Origin: an uncultured Lachnospiraceae bacterium
GTDB taxonomy: Bacteria > Bacillota > Clostridia > Lachnospirales > Lachnospiraceae
Assembly: GCA_910584115.1 (NCBI GenBank)
Contig: CAJTYN010000069.1
Coordinates: 1-14,045 of the forward strand
Direction of reading: 5' to 3'
Length of the DNA stretch: 14,045 nt
Shown: positions 1-7,435 of the stretch, piece by piece
Numbering within the stretch: the first letter of the stretch is position 1
Layout: the number at the start of each line of letters is the position of its first letter
Made by a program: the position numbers and the translations under genes
The notes under the pieces: generated by a model
Told to the model about the DNA's origin: nothing
The model's input: only the letters and a program-made list of their open reading frames with translations
Database searches by the model: none

Positions 1-1214
1 CCAGGGTCTGTGAGGGGACTGTGGAATATGCGATCCAGATCGACTACATCATCAATTATTTTTCGAAGATCCAGACGGCAGATATGAAGCCGGCGATCCG
101 GGAGATCTTAAGGAGCGCCGTCTACCAGATCATGTATATGGACAGTGTGACGGATGCCGCGGCCTGCAACGAGGCGGTCAAGCTCGCACAGAAAAAAGGC
201 TTTTATAATCTGAAACCCTTCGTGAACGGTGTCCTGCGCACGGTCGCCCGGCAGCGGGGAGAGGTGCGGTATCCGTCGAAGGAGACACCCATCCCGTACC
301 TGAGCGCGCGCTATTCCATGCCGGAGCGTCTCGTGAAACGGTGGGTGGAGGCTTATGGGGCGGATATCACCCGGGAAATGCTCAGGAGTTTCTTAAAGGA
401 AAGTCCCACGACGATCCGCTGTGTGCAGAACCATAACTCCCAGGAGGAGACGATAGAGAGCTTGAAGAGCCAGCATGTAAAAGTGGAGAAGGCTCCGTAT
501 CTGGACTACGCGTTCTATATCTCCGGGTACGACCACCTGATGATGCTCGATGCGTTCTGGAACGGCCGTATCCAGGTGCAGGATCTTGGTTCCATGCTGG
601 TGACGGAGATCGCTCATCCGAAGAAAGGGGACTACGTGATCGATCTGTGTGCGGCGCCCGGCGGGAAGGCCCTGCACATGGCAGACCGGATGGGGGACTA
701 TGGGATGGTGGACGCCCGGGATATCACGCCTCAGAAGGTGGATCTGATCAAGGAAAATATCGCGCGTACAGAAGCCATCAATATACAGGCCCGCTGCCAG
801 GACGCCACGGTCTTCGATCCGGACTCCGCACTCAAGGCGGATATCGTACTGGCGGATGTCCCATGTTCAGGCTATGGGGTGATCGGAAAGAAACCGGATA
901 TCAAATATAAGATGACCGCGCAGAAGCAGCAGGAACTGGTCATCCTCCAGCGCAGGATCCTGTCCATGGCTGTGGATTACATAAAGCCGGGAGGGGCGCT
1001 GATCTACAGTACATGCACGATCGCTGATGAGGAGAACCAGGAGAATTACAGATGGCTTTTGGATAACTTTCCGGTGGAGGCCGAGAGCTTAGATCCGTAC
1101 CTGCCAAGAGAACTGCGCAGCATGACCACAGCCCGGGGGTATCTCCAGCTCCTGCCGGGAGTGCATCATACGGACGGCTTTTTTATGGCAAGGTTTAAGA
1201 AAGGGACGTCATGA
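1..1214 (+). CDS. rsmB: 16S rRNA (cytosine-C5) methyltransferase RsmB, 5' end missing
   Basis: This gene encodes a SAM-dependent enzyme that makes m5C in 16S rRNA (C967 in E. coli numbering). The frame is open from base 3 with no stop, and the NusB-like N-terminal domain begins mid-fold (EGTVEYAIQIDYIINYFSK). The true start therefore lies upstream, by roughly 45 residues judging from the usual length of about 440; the GTG at 21 is not the start. Seen in order are the remaining NusB-like RNA-binding region (to about base 260), a linker, and a Rossmann methyltransferase domain. The SAM motif DLCAAPGGK is encoded near 642-668, ADVPCSG near 855-872, and STCT near 1008-1019. The two Cys in PC and TC match the catalytic pair of the RsmB/Nop2 family. 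The stop overlaps the rlmN start (ATGA). The family assignment is firm; RsmB rather than a paralogous m5C enzyme follows from the NusB domain and the gene order. Confidence 0.95.
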   Translation, partial: RVCEGTVEYAIQIDYIINYFSKIQTADMKPAIREILRSAVYQIMYMDSVTDAAACNEAVKLAQKKGFYNLKPFVNGVLRTVARQRGEVRYPSKETPIPYLSARYSMPERLVKRWVEAYGADITREMLRSFLKESPTTIRCVQNHNSQEETIESLKSQHVKVEKAPYLDYAFYISGYDHLMMLDAFWNGRIQVQDLGSMLVTEIAHPKKGDYVIDLCAAPGGKALHMADRMGDYGMVDARDITPQKVDLIKENIARTEAINIQARCQDATVFDPDSALKADIVLADVPCSGYGVIGKKPDIKYKMTAQKQQELVILQRRILSMAVDYIKPGGALIYSTCTIADEENQENYRWLLDNFPVEAESLDPYLPRELRSMTTARGYLQLLPGVHHTDGFFMARFKKGTS

Positions 1215-2311
1215 GAAACAGAGATGTCAAAATGGATATCCGGTCTTTTTATCCGGAAGAACTCATCCAGATCGTCCGGGAGATGGGCGGAAGGGATTTT
1301 CAGGGGCGGCAGCTGTTTAGATGGCTCCATCAGAAACAGACGGCCGACTATCAGGATATGACGGATCTGCCGAAGACGATGCGCAGCCAGTTGGAGAGGG
1401 AGTACCCGCTGGGGGATCTTTCGCCGGTGGATGTGCAGGTCTCAGCCATGGACGGGACCAGGAAATTTTTATTCGCCCTGTCAGACGGGCAGATGGTGGA
1501 GAGCGTGTGGATGCGCTACCGCCACGGGGATTCCGTGTGTATATCCTCCCAGGCCGGGTGCAGGATGGGATGTGCTTTCTGCGCCTCTACTATGGGAGGG
1601 CTGGTGCGCGGGCTCACCGCCGGGGAGATGCTGGGCCAGGTCTATGCAGTGGGAAAGGCCGTGGGAAGGCCAGTCTCCCATGTGGTGGTCATGGGGAGCG
1701 GGGAGCCGCTGGACAATTACGAGCAGCTCCTGCGGACCATCCGGATCTTGAGCCACGAACAGGGGATGCACATGAGCCAGCGCAATATGACCGTATCCAC
1801 ATGTGGGATCGTGCCCCGTATCTACGACCTGGCTGCGGAAAAGCTGCAGATCACCCTGGCGCTGTCCCTCCACGGAGCAACAGATGCAAAGAGACAGGAA
1901 TTGATGCCCATAGCCAGGAAATATCCCCTGCGCGAAGTGATAGAGGCATGCGATCATTATTTTGAGAAGACCGGGCGACGGATCACATATGAATACAGTC
2001 TGATCAAAGGCGTCAATGACACGGATGCGGATATGAAAGATCTGGCGCGGCTCCTGCGCGGGCGCAACTGCCATGTGAATCTGATCCCTGTAAACCCGGT
2101 AAAAGAGCGGGATTTCAGGCAGTCTGACAAGAAAGTTGTGGCCAGTTCCAAAAATAAACTTGAAAAATATGGAATTAATGTTACTATTAGAAGAGAAATG
2201 GGCCGTGATATAGACGGCGCCTGCGGGCAACTGAGAAGGCGTCATCAGGAACGGCAGTGCGAAGAGACAGCCTCCGGCGGTAAAGGAATGGAAAGAGAGA
2301 AATGGCGATGA
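1211..2311 (+). CDS. rlmN: Dual-specificity RNA methyltransferase RlmN (radical SAM)
   Basis: RlmN makes 2-methyladenosine in 23S rRNA (A2503) and in some tRNAs by a radical-SAM, methyl-Cys mechanism. The 366 residues fit the family. The 4Fe-4S motif CRMGCAFC gives C117, C121 and C124. C110, seven residues earlier, and C338 in the C-terminal ACGQLR match the two mechanistic Cys of E. coli RlmN (C118 and C355). A GSGEP element (162-166) sits where many homologues have GMGEP. The start at 1211 overlaps the rsmB stop by 4 nt and has an AAGGGA ribosome-binding site at 1201-1206. ATG 1232 (MDIRSFY) is a possible alternative that would remove seven residues. The last 10 nt overlap the phosphatase start. 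The stretch around 2130-2205 is clearly more A+T-rich than the rest of the gene. The residues past about 345 are a short, poorly conserved charged tail. Confidence 0.96.
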   Translation: MRNRDVKMDIRSFYPEELIQIVREMGGRDFQGRQLFRWLHQKQTADYQDMTDLPKTMRSQLEREYPLGDLSPVDVQVSAMDGTRKFLFALSDGQMVESVWMRYRHGDSVCISSQAGCRMGCAFCASTMGGLVRGLTAGEMLGQVYAVGKAVGRPVSHVVVMGSGEPLDNYEQLLRTIRILSHEQGMHMSQRNMTVSTCGIVPRIYDLAAEKLQITLALSLHGATDAKRQELMPIARKYPLREVIEACDHYFEKTGRRITYEYSLIKGVNDTDADMKDLARLLRGRNCHVNLIPVNPVKERDFRQSDKKVVASSKNKLEKYGINVTIRREMGRDIDGACGQLRRRHQERQCEETASGGKGMEREKWR

Positions 2312-3048
2312 GAGTGTACGCTGGTACGGACATCGGACAGCGCAGGCAGGTCAATCAGGATTATGTATATGCCTCCGTGGAGGCCGTGGGGAACCTGCCG
2401 AATCTATTTGTGGTGGCAGATGGGATGGGCGGACATAATGCGGGAGACTATGCCTCCTCCTGCGCAGTCCATGTGCTGGTCGATACGGTCAGGGAGGATG
2501 CCAATTACGATCCCATAAAGATCATGCGGTACGGTATCGAGTCCGCGAACCTGAAGATCTTAGAAGAGGCGGCCAAGTCAGAGGCCAGGAAAGGGATGGG
2601 GACGACTATGGTGGCCGCCACAGTCGTCGGGAACTACGTCTATGTGGCAAATGTAGGCGACAGCCGCCTGTATGTGATCCATCAGGGGATCCGGCAGATC
2701 ACAAAAGATCATTCCCTGGTACAGGAGATGGTCCGGTTAGGGGAGATACAGGAAGAAGAGGCGATAAACCATCCGGATAAAAACATCATCACCAGGGCGC
2801 TGGGCGTGACCAGATCCCTGGATGTGGATTTCTTTGATCTTGAGATCGGGCCGGACACCATGATCCTCATGTGTTCGGACGGATTGAGCAATATGGTCAC
2901 AAATGAGGAGATCGCGGACCTGCTGGGACGGCCGGGCAATCTGAAGGAGAAGGGCAAGGCCCTGATCCGACTGGCCAATGCGAACGGCGGCAAGGATAAT
3001 ATTGCAGTTGTGCTGATAGAACCATTTACCAAAGAGGTGGAAGAATGA
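2302..3048 (+). CDS. prpC: PP2C-family Ser/Thr phosphatase (PrpC/Stp type)
   Basis: This is a cytoplasmic metal-dependent protein phosphatase that reverses phosphorylation by the partner kinase PrkC. The 248-residue length is typical. PP2C motifs appear in order: TDIGQRRQVNQD (9-20), VADGMGGHNAGD (38-49), GMGTTMVAA (98-106), VGDSRLYV (118-125), ITKDHSLV (133-140), CSDGLSNMV (191-199) and GGKDNIAVVLIE (229-240). The metal-binding Asp positions D20, D40, D193 and D232 are all present. There is no membrane segment. The start at 2302 overlaps the end of rlmN by 10 nt, behind a purine-rich AAAGGA-type site; an in-frame ATG at 2308 is the alternative. The stop overlaps the prkC start (ATGA), so phosphatase and kinase are probably translated together in fixed proportion, as in B. 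subtilis prpC-prkC. Confidence 0.96.
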   Translation: MAMRVYAGTDIGQRRQVNQDYVYASVEAVGNLPNLFVVADGMGGHNAGDYASSCAVHVLVDTVREDANYDPIKIMRYGIESANLKILEEAAKSEARKGMGTTMVAATVVGNYVYVANVGDSRLYVIHQGIRQITKDHSLVQEMVRLGEIQEEEAINHPDKNIITRALGVTRSLDVDFFDLEIGPDTMILMCSDGLSNMVTNEEIADLLGRPGNLKEKGKALIRLANANGGKDNIAVVLIEPFTKEVEE

Positions 3049-5189
3049 TAAAAGATGGAATGATCGTGGGGGAACGATATGAGATCGTCAGCAAGGTCGG
3101 TACAGGCGGCATGGCCGATGTCTACAAGGCAAAAGATCACAAGCTGAACCGGTTTGTTGCGATGAAGGTCCTGAAGCAGGAATTTCGGGAAGATACGAAT
3201 TTTATCAAAAAATTCAAGACAGAAGCCCAGTCTGCGGCAGGCCTGACCCACCCCAATGTAGTAAATGTATTTGACGTAGGAGAAAGCCAGGGGATCCATT
3301 ATATCGTGATGGAACTGGTGGAAGGCATCACACTAAAGGAATACATCTCCAAAAAAGGAAAACTGAGCGTAAAAGAAGCGACGAGCATCGCCATCCAGGT
3401 CTCCATGGGGCTGGAAGCCGCCCATAACCATGGGGTCGTACACAGGGATGTGAAACCGCAGAATATCATCATCTCGACCGATGGAAAGGTAAAAGTGACT
3501 GATTTCGGGATCGCCCGGGCCGCCTCGTCAAATACCATCAGTTCAAATGTGATGGGATCGGTACATTACAGTTCGCCTGAACAGGTGCGCGGAGGATACA
3601 GCGACGAAAAGAGCGACATCTATTCCCTGGGGATCACCATGTATGAGATGGTCACGGGCGTGGTGCCTTTTGAGGGGGATACGACGGTGGCGATCGCGAT
3701 CAAACACCTGCAGGAAGAGATGGAGCCGCCCAGCGACCATACGCCGGATCTGCCGTTCAGCTTGGAACAGATCATCTTCAAATGTACCCAGAAGAGCGTG
3801 GATAGACGGTATCCGAACATGGAAGAGGTGATCGCGGACCTGAAACATTCCCTGATCGATCCCCAGGGCGATTTTGTGAAATTGTCGCCGCTGAATACAG
3901 ACGGGAAGACCGTGGTATTCCAGGGGGAGGACATCGACGCGATCAAGAAGAACAACGTCGTCAGGGAGATCCCGCCGCTGGCAGCGGAGGAGGATCATTA
4001 CGATCTGTCAGATGACTTTGGTGACGACGACTTGGTCGTGGACGACGATGAGGACACGGGCGGCGGCCTGAACCGCAGGCTTGAGAAGGCTATGACCATC
4101 GGAGGATTCATCGTCGGGGCGCTGATCATCGGGGTCCTGATCGTGCTCATCGGCAATGCGGCAGGCTTATTCAGCTTTGGCCCCAGCAAAGACAACGATA
4201 AAAAAGACGCGCAGCAGACAGAAGTCCCGGAAGAGGGTGACATGGTGGAGACACCGGACCTGGTGGGCAAGACCGAGGAGGAGGCGACCGCGATCGTAAA
4301 AGAGCTGTATCTGGGGCTCCAGTATACAGAAGAAGAGAGTTCCGATACGTACGCCAAGGGCCTGATCTGTTCCCAGGAGATCGCGCCGGGGACGAAAGTA
4401 CAGAAATATACGACGATCAAATATAAACTCAGCAGCGGCAGCGCCATGCTCGCCCTGCCGGATGTGGTAGGAAAACCCCAGGAGGAGGCTGAGCGGACGC
4501 TCAAAGATATGGGCTTTACGGTGAGCATCACGAAATCTTACAGCTATGATCACGAGATGGGGACCGTCATGAGCATGACACCGGCCGCCGGGACGCAGAG
4601 CGCGTCTGGCGAGATGGTCACACTGGAAGTCAGTATGGGAAATGAGTATGAAAATGCCATGGTGCCGAATGTGATCGGGATGGATGAGACGGCGGCGAAA
4701 GCAGAGTTGGCGGCCTTTAACGTGATCGTGGAATCTTCGGTCAGCGACACCACGCCCAGCGGACAGGTCATGTCCCAGAGCATCGCAGAAGGCGTCTATG
4801 CGGAGAAAGGATCCAGCATCACGATCACAGTCAGCACTGGCCCGGAGGCGACGCCTTCCACAACGCCGGAAGCCGGGGAGACCCAAGGAGCCGAAAACAC
4901 CCAGCCGCCGGAGGGCGGCGACGCGTCAGGCACCTGGAAATGCACCCAGACCCTGGATACACCGGCCACTTATACAGGCGGCATGGTGAAGATGGAGCTG
5001 GTGCAGGAAGTGGACGGTTCTCCGTCCGTGGATACGATCATGGAAGGAAAGACGATAGATTTCCCCTATCAGCTGGACATCACCGGGCAGCCGGGCATCA
5101 GCGAGGGAACACTGTATCTGTATGAGCTGATCGGCAGCGATTATATTGAACTGGGCCATTATCCGATCTCTTTCCAGAAGGCAGACTGA
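3045..5189 (+). CDS. prkC: Membrane Ser/Thr protein kinase with PASTA domains (PrkC/PknB)
   Basis: This is a eukaryotic-type kinase that senses muropeptides or lipid II through extracellular PASTA domains and controls wall metabolism, division and, in spore formers, germination. Seen in order: kinase domain (about 12-270) with glycine loop VGTGGMADVY (18-27), K41, E60, HRD (133-135), DFG (153-155) and SPEQ (177-180). The activation loop (156-175) is Ser-rich. Next come an acidic juxtamembrane stretch (316-337), one membrane helix (about 351-375), and three PASTA repeats (about 401-466, 468-533 and 537-599). A Pro/Thr/Glu linker (600-628) and an 85-residue C-terminal segment with alternating beta-like pattern (629-714) follow. 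The last segment is not a PASTA repeat and I cannot name it; its position resembles the extra Ig-like ends of some Firmicute homologues. The start overlaps the prpC stop and the stop overlaps the rsgA start by one base. All catalytic residues are intact. Confidence 0.97.
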   Translation: MIKDGMIVGERYEIVSKVGTGGMADVYKAKDHKLNRFVAMKVLKQEFREDTNFIKKFKTEAQSAAGLTHPNVVNVFDVGESQGIHYIVMELVEGITLKEYISKKGKLSVKEATSIAIQVSMGLEAAHNHGVVHRDVKPQNIIISTDGKVKVTDFGIARAASSNTISSNVMGSVHYSSPEQVRGGYSDEKSDIYSLGITMYEMVTGVVPFEGDTTVAIAIKHLQEEMEPPSDHTPDLPFSLEQIIFKCTQKSVDRRYPNMEEVIADLKHSLIDPQGDFVKLSPLNTDGKTVVFQGEDIDAIKKNNVVREIPPLAAEEDHYDLSDDFGDDDLVVDDDEDTGGGLNRRLEKAMTIGGFIVGALIIGVLIVLIGNAAGLFSFGPSKDNDKKDAQQTEVPEEGDMVETPDLVGKTEEEATAIVKELYLGLQYTEEESSDTYAKGLICSQEIAPGTKVQKYTTIKYKLSSGSAMLALPDVVGKPQEEAERTLKDMGFTVSITKSYSYDHEMGTVMSMTPAAGTQSASGEMVTLEVSMGNEYENAMVPNVIGMDETAAKAELAAFNVIVESSVSDTTPSGQVMSQSIAEGVYAEKGSSITITVSTGPEATPSTTPEAGETQGAENTQPPEGGDASGTWKCTQTLDTPATYTGGMVKMELVQEVDGSPSVDTIMEGKTIDFPYQLDITGQPGISEGTLYLYELIGSDYIELGHYPISFQKAD

Positions 5190-6076
5190 TGCAGGGGAGG
5201 ATCATAAAAGGAGTCGGAGGCTTCTACTACGTCCACATCCCGCAAAAGGGCCTGTACGAATGCCGTGCAAAAGGGATCTTCCGGAAAGAAAACAAAAAAC
5301 CGCTGGTGGGAGACGAGGTCAGGATCGAGGTCTTGGATGAAAAAGACCGAGAAGGCAGTATCCAGGAGATCCTGCCCCGCAAAAACCAGCTGATACGTCC
5401 CGCTGTGGCCAATGTGGATCAGGCGCTCCTGGTCTTTGCGATGGAAGACCCCAGGCCGAACTATCTGCTGCTGGATAGATTCCTGGTCATGATGGGGATC
5501 GCGCAGGTTCCGGCCTGCCTGTGCTTCAATAAGGCTGATCTGTGCGGGAGCAGAGAGCGGGAACGGGTGGCGGGGATCTATGCGGGCAGCGGATGCCCGG
5601 TGGTCTTTACCAGCACCCGGACCGGGGACGGGATCGCGGGAGCAAAAGGCCTGGATCGGCTGCTGGAGGGCAAGACCACGGTCGTGGCGGGACCTTCCGG
5701 CGTGGGAAAATCTTCGCTGGCAAATCTGCTGCAGAAAGACGTGCAGATGGAGACCGGGGAAGTGAGCAAAAAGCTGAAAAAAGGACGCCACACCACCCGC
5801 CATTCCCAGCTCATCCCCCTAAGGGCAGAGACGTATCTGGTGGATACGCCCGGATTCAGCAGCCTGTACCTGGACGCCATAGAGAAAGAGGAACTCAGGT
5901 TTTATTTTCCGGAATTCCAGGAGTATGAAGGGAACTGCCGTTTCCAGGGGTGTGTCCATATCTCGGAGCCTGGCTGTTTCGTGCGCCGGGCATTGGAAGA
6001 GGGCAAGATCAGCGCTTCCAGGTATGAAGATTATTTGGATCTTTTTGATGAACTAAAAAATAAAAGGAGATATTAA
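5189..6076 (+). CDS. rsgA: Small ribosomal subunit biogenesis GTPase RsgA
   Basis: RsgA is a circularly permuted GTPase that checks late 30S maturation and leaves the subunit on GTP hydrolysis. The 295-residue protein has an OB-fold N terminus (about 1-68). The GTPase motifs follow in permuted order: G4 NKAD (114-117), G1 GPSGVGKSS (168-176), G2-like RHTT (200-203) and G3 DTPG (219-222). The C-terminal zinc site has C250, C255, H257 and C263 in the pattern C-x4-C-x-H-x5-C. The order G4-G1-G3 plus the zinc site is diagnostic. The ATG shares one base with the prkC stop (TGATG), implying termination-reinitiation. In B. subtilis the orthologue (CpgA) is a reported PrkC substrate, so the adjacency may be functional; that part is inference. 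Confidence 0.97.
   Translation: MQGRIIKGVGGFYYVHIPQKGLYECRAKGIFRKENKKPLVGDEVRIEVLDEKDREGSIQEILPRKNQLIRPAVANVDQALLVFAMEDPRPNYLLLDRFLVMMGIAQVPACLCFNKADLCGSRERERVAGIYAGSGCPVVFTSTRTGDGIAGAKGLDRLLEGKTTVVAGPSGVGKSSLANLLQKDVQMETGEVSKKLKKGRHTTRHSQLIPLRAETYLVDTPGFSSLYLDAIEKEELRFYFPEFQEYEGNCRFQGCVHISEPGCFVRRALEEGKISASRYEDYLDLFDELKNKRRY
6063..6070 (+). promoter_or_regulatory. Ribosome-binding site for rpe
   Basis: AAAGGAGA lies in the last codons of rsgA, with 10 nt between it and the rpe ATG. It is one of the strongest Shine-Dalgarno matches in this operon. It allows rpe to start independently even though the rsgA stop is only 4 nt upstream. Confidence 0.75.
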
Positions 6077-6080
6077 ACGA

Positions 6081-6740
6081 ATGGAATATCAGTTATGCCC
6101 ATCTATCTTGTCGGCAGATTTCAACCGTCTGGGAGAGCAGATCCAGACGTTAGAGAGGCAGGGGCTGAAATGGCTGCATATTGATGTGATGGACGGGGAT
6201 TTTGTGCCCAGTATTTCTTTTGGGATGCCGGTGATCCGGTCTATCCGCCGAGAATCGAACATGTTTTTTGACGTGCATCTGATGGTCACGGAGCCGGAGC
6301 GGTATATCCAGGATTTTGTAGCCTGCGGGGCGGATTCGATCACTGTGCATGCGGAGGCATGCGAGGACCTGGAGCGGACAGTGGAACGTATCCGGGATGC
6401 GGGTGTGAAAGCCGCGATCGCTCTGAAGCCGGCAACTTCGGTCATGGAGGTGAGCTATCTCTTGCAGGACATCGACATGCTGCTGATCATGACTGTGCAG
6501 CCAGGCTTTGGAGGGCAGGAGTATATTGAGGATTCCACGGAAAAGATCCGTCAGGCCCGCCAGATGATGAAGGAGGAAGGGGTGGAGATCCCCATCCAGG
6601 TGGACGGCGGGATCGATGAACGGACATTGCCGATCGTATTAGAGGCAGGCGCTAGCCGGATCGTGGCGGGATCCTATGTCTTCAATGGGGATCTGGCGGA
6701 AAACGTAAAGAAGATCGGGAAGATCATGGAGCGCGAATGA
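6081..6740 (+). CDS. rpe: Ribulose-phosphate 3-epimerase
   Basis: Rpe interconverts D-ribulose 5-phosphate and D-xylulose 5-phosphate in the pentose phosphate pathway, in the cytoplasm. The 219-residue protein is a complete TIM barrel of normal length. Motifs seen: CPSILSADF (6-14, with the substrate-contacting S8), HIDVMDGDFVP (33-43, metal ligands H33 and D35), FDVHLMV (63-69, with H66), QPGFGGQ (140-146, phosphate-side loop) and VDGGI (174-178, with the second catalytic Asp D175). The start follows a strong ribosome-binding site and lies 4 nt after the rsgA stop. One base separates its stop from the thiN ATG. The order rsgA-rpe-thiN is shared with B. subtilis. Nothing is missing or unusual. 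Confidence 0.97.
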   Translation: MEYQLCPSILSADFNRLGEQIQTLERQGLKWLHIDVMDGDFVPSISFGMPVIRSIRRESNMFFDVHLMVTEPERYIQDFVACGADSITVHAEACEDLERTVERIRDAGVKAAIALKPATSVMEVSYLLQDIDMLLIMTVQPGFGGQEYIEDSTEKIRQARQMMKEEGVEIPIQVDGGIDERTLPIVLEAGASRIVAGSYVFNGDLAENVKKIGKIMERE

Positions 6741-6741
6741 T

Positions 6742-7392
6742 ATGCGTGCTGTGCTGATCAGCGGGGGCAATATCCAAAGTGATCTTGCCCTTGCGTTTTT
6801 AAGAGAGCAGTCCTATGATATGATCATAGCGGTGGATCGAGGGCTGGGATTCTGCCATCAGCATCAGATCATCCCCCAGGCCATCGTGGGCGATCTTGAC
6901 AGTGTATCAGAGGAGGTCGTGCAGGGATATCTGGACAGGCCGGACATCATCCTGCGCAGGTTATGCCCGCAGAAAGATGATTCAGACACCCAGTCTGCGT
7001 TTGATCTGGCGGTGGAGATGGGGGCCACAGAGATCGGGATCCTAGGCGGGATCGGCAGCCGTCTGGATCATGTGATGGCCAATCTGGAGCTCTTGTCTTA
7101 CGGCCTGACACGGGGAGTCAGCAGCTACATGGTGGATGCACATAACTATATATGGGCGACTGAAGAGCCGGTGACTTTGAGAAAAGACGCGCAGTGGGGA
7201 CGTTATGTCTCTATGTTCGCCCTGGGAGGCCCCGTGGAGGGGCTGACGCTGGAGGGATTTGTCTATCCGCTGAAGGGGTATCGCCTGACGAGCCGGGACT
7301 GCGGCCTGACTGTGAGCAATGAGATCTTGGAGGAAGAGGCCCGTATCACATTCGAGAAGGGCTGTCTGCTGCTGGTGATGTCAAGAGACTGA
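6742..7392 (+). CDS. thiN: Thiamine pyrophosphokinase
   Basis: ThiN transfers pyrophosphate from ATP to thiamine, giving thiamine diphosphate, the cofactor of transketolase and other enzymes. The 216 residues match the family. Seen: ISGGN near the N terminus (6-10), VGDLDS (49-54), the acidic metal/ATP motif QKDDSDT (77-83), and GGIGSRLDH (102-110), the usual GGRxDH element with two extra residues. A C-terminal beta-rich thiamine-binding region follows, containing GLTLEGFVYPL (167-177) and GLTVSNE (188-194). The start lies one base after the rpe stop, with only the end of rpe available as ribosome-binding site, so translation probably depends on coupling. Its position next to rpe links it loosely to pentose phosphate metabolism, since transketolase uses the product; that link is inference. 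Confidence 0.93.
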   Translation: MRAVLISGGNIQSDLALAFLREQSYDMIIAVDRGLGFCHQHQIIPQAIVGDLDSVSEEVVQGYLDRPDIILRRLCPQKDDSDTQSAFDLAVEMGATEIGILGGIGSRLDHVMANLELLSYGLTRGVSSYMVDAHNYIWATEEPVTLRKDAQWGRYVSMFALGGPVEGLTLEGFVYPLKGYRLTSRDCGLTVSNEILEEEARITFEKGCLLLVMSRD

Positions 7393-7418
7393 TCAGGGGG
7401 AACGATGTTTTAGATAAA

Positions 7419-7426
7419 GAAGGGAG
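7419..7426 (+). promoter_or_regulatory. Ribosome-binding site for ychF
   Basis: GAAGGGAG lies about 9 nt before the ychF ATG, a usable spacing. A second Shine-Dalgarno-like AGGAG at 7431-7435 abuts the ATG and is too close to serve. Because the ATG leads directly into the conserved N terminus MKLGIVGLPNVGKS, the start at 7436 is secure and the upstream site is the likely functional one. Confidence 0.6.
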
Positions 7427-7435
7427 AGTAAGGAG

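Noticed and set aside
21..29. GTG at 21 as the start of rsmB
   Set aside because: The frame is open to the window edge and the residues before the GTG (RVCEGT) continue the conserved NusB-like domain, so the gene is simply cut by the window.
1481..2245. 254-codon antisense ORF opposite rlmN
   Set aside because: It is a mirror of a strongly supported gene, rich in His, Pro and Gln with no domain pattern, and is best explained by GC-biased codon use.
4245..4850. PASTA region as a DNA repeat array
   Set aside because: The three units are diverged protein-domain repeats of about 65 residues; they are not nucleotide repeats or a CRISPR array.
4167..4886. 239-codon antisense ORF opposite the PASTA region of prkC
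   Set aside because: Arg/His/Gly-rich composition, no recognisable motif, and no promoter or ribosome-binding site; a shadow frame.
5159..5803. 214-codon antisense ORF opposite rsgA
   Set aside because: It overlaps an intact, motif-complete GTPase and shows no family signature of its own.
7431..7435. AGGAG touching the ychF ATG as its ribosome-binding site
   Set aside because: There is no spacing to the start codon; the GAAGGGAG about 9 nt upstream is better placed.
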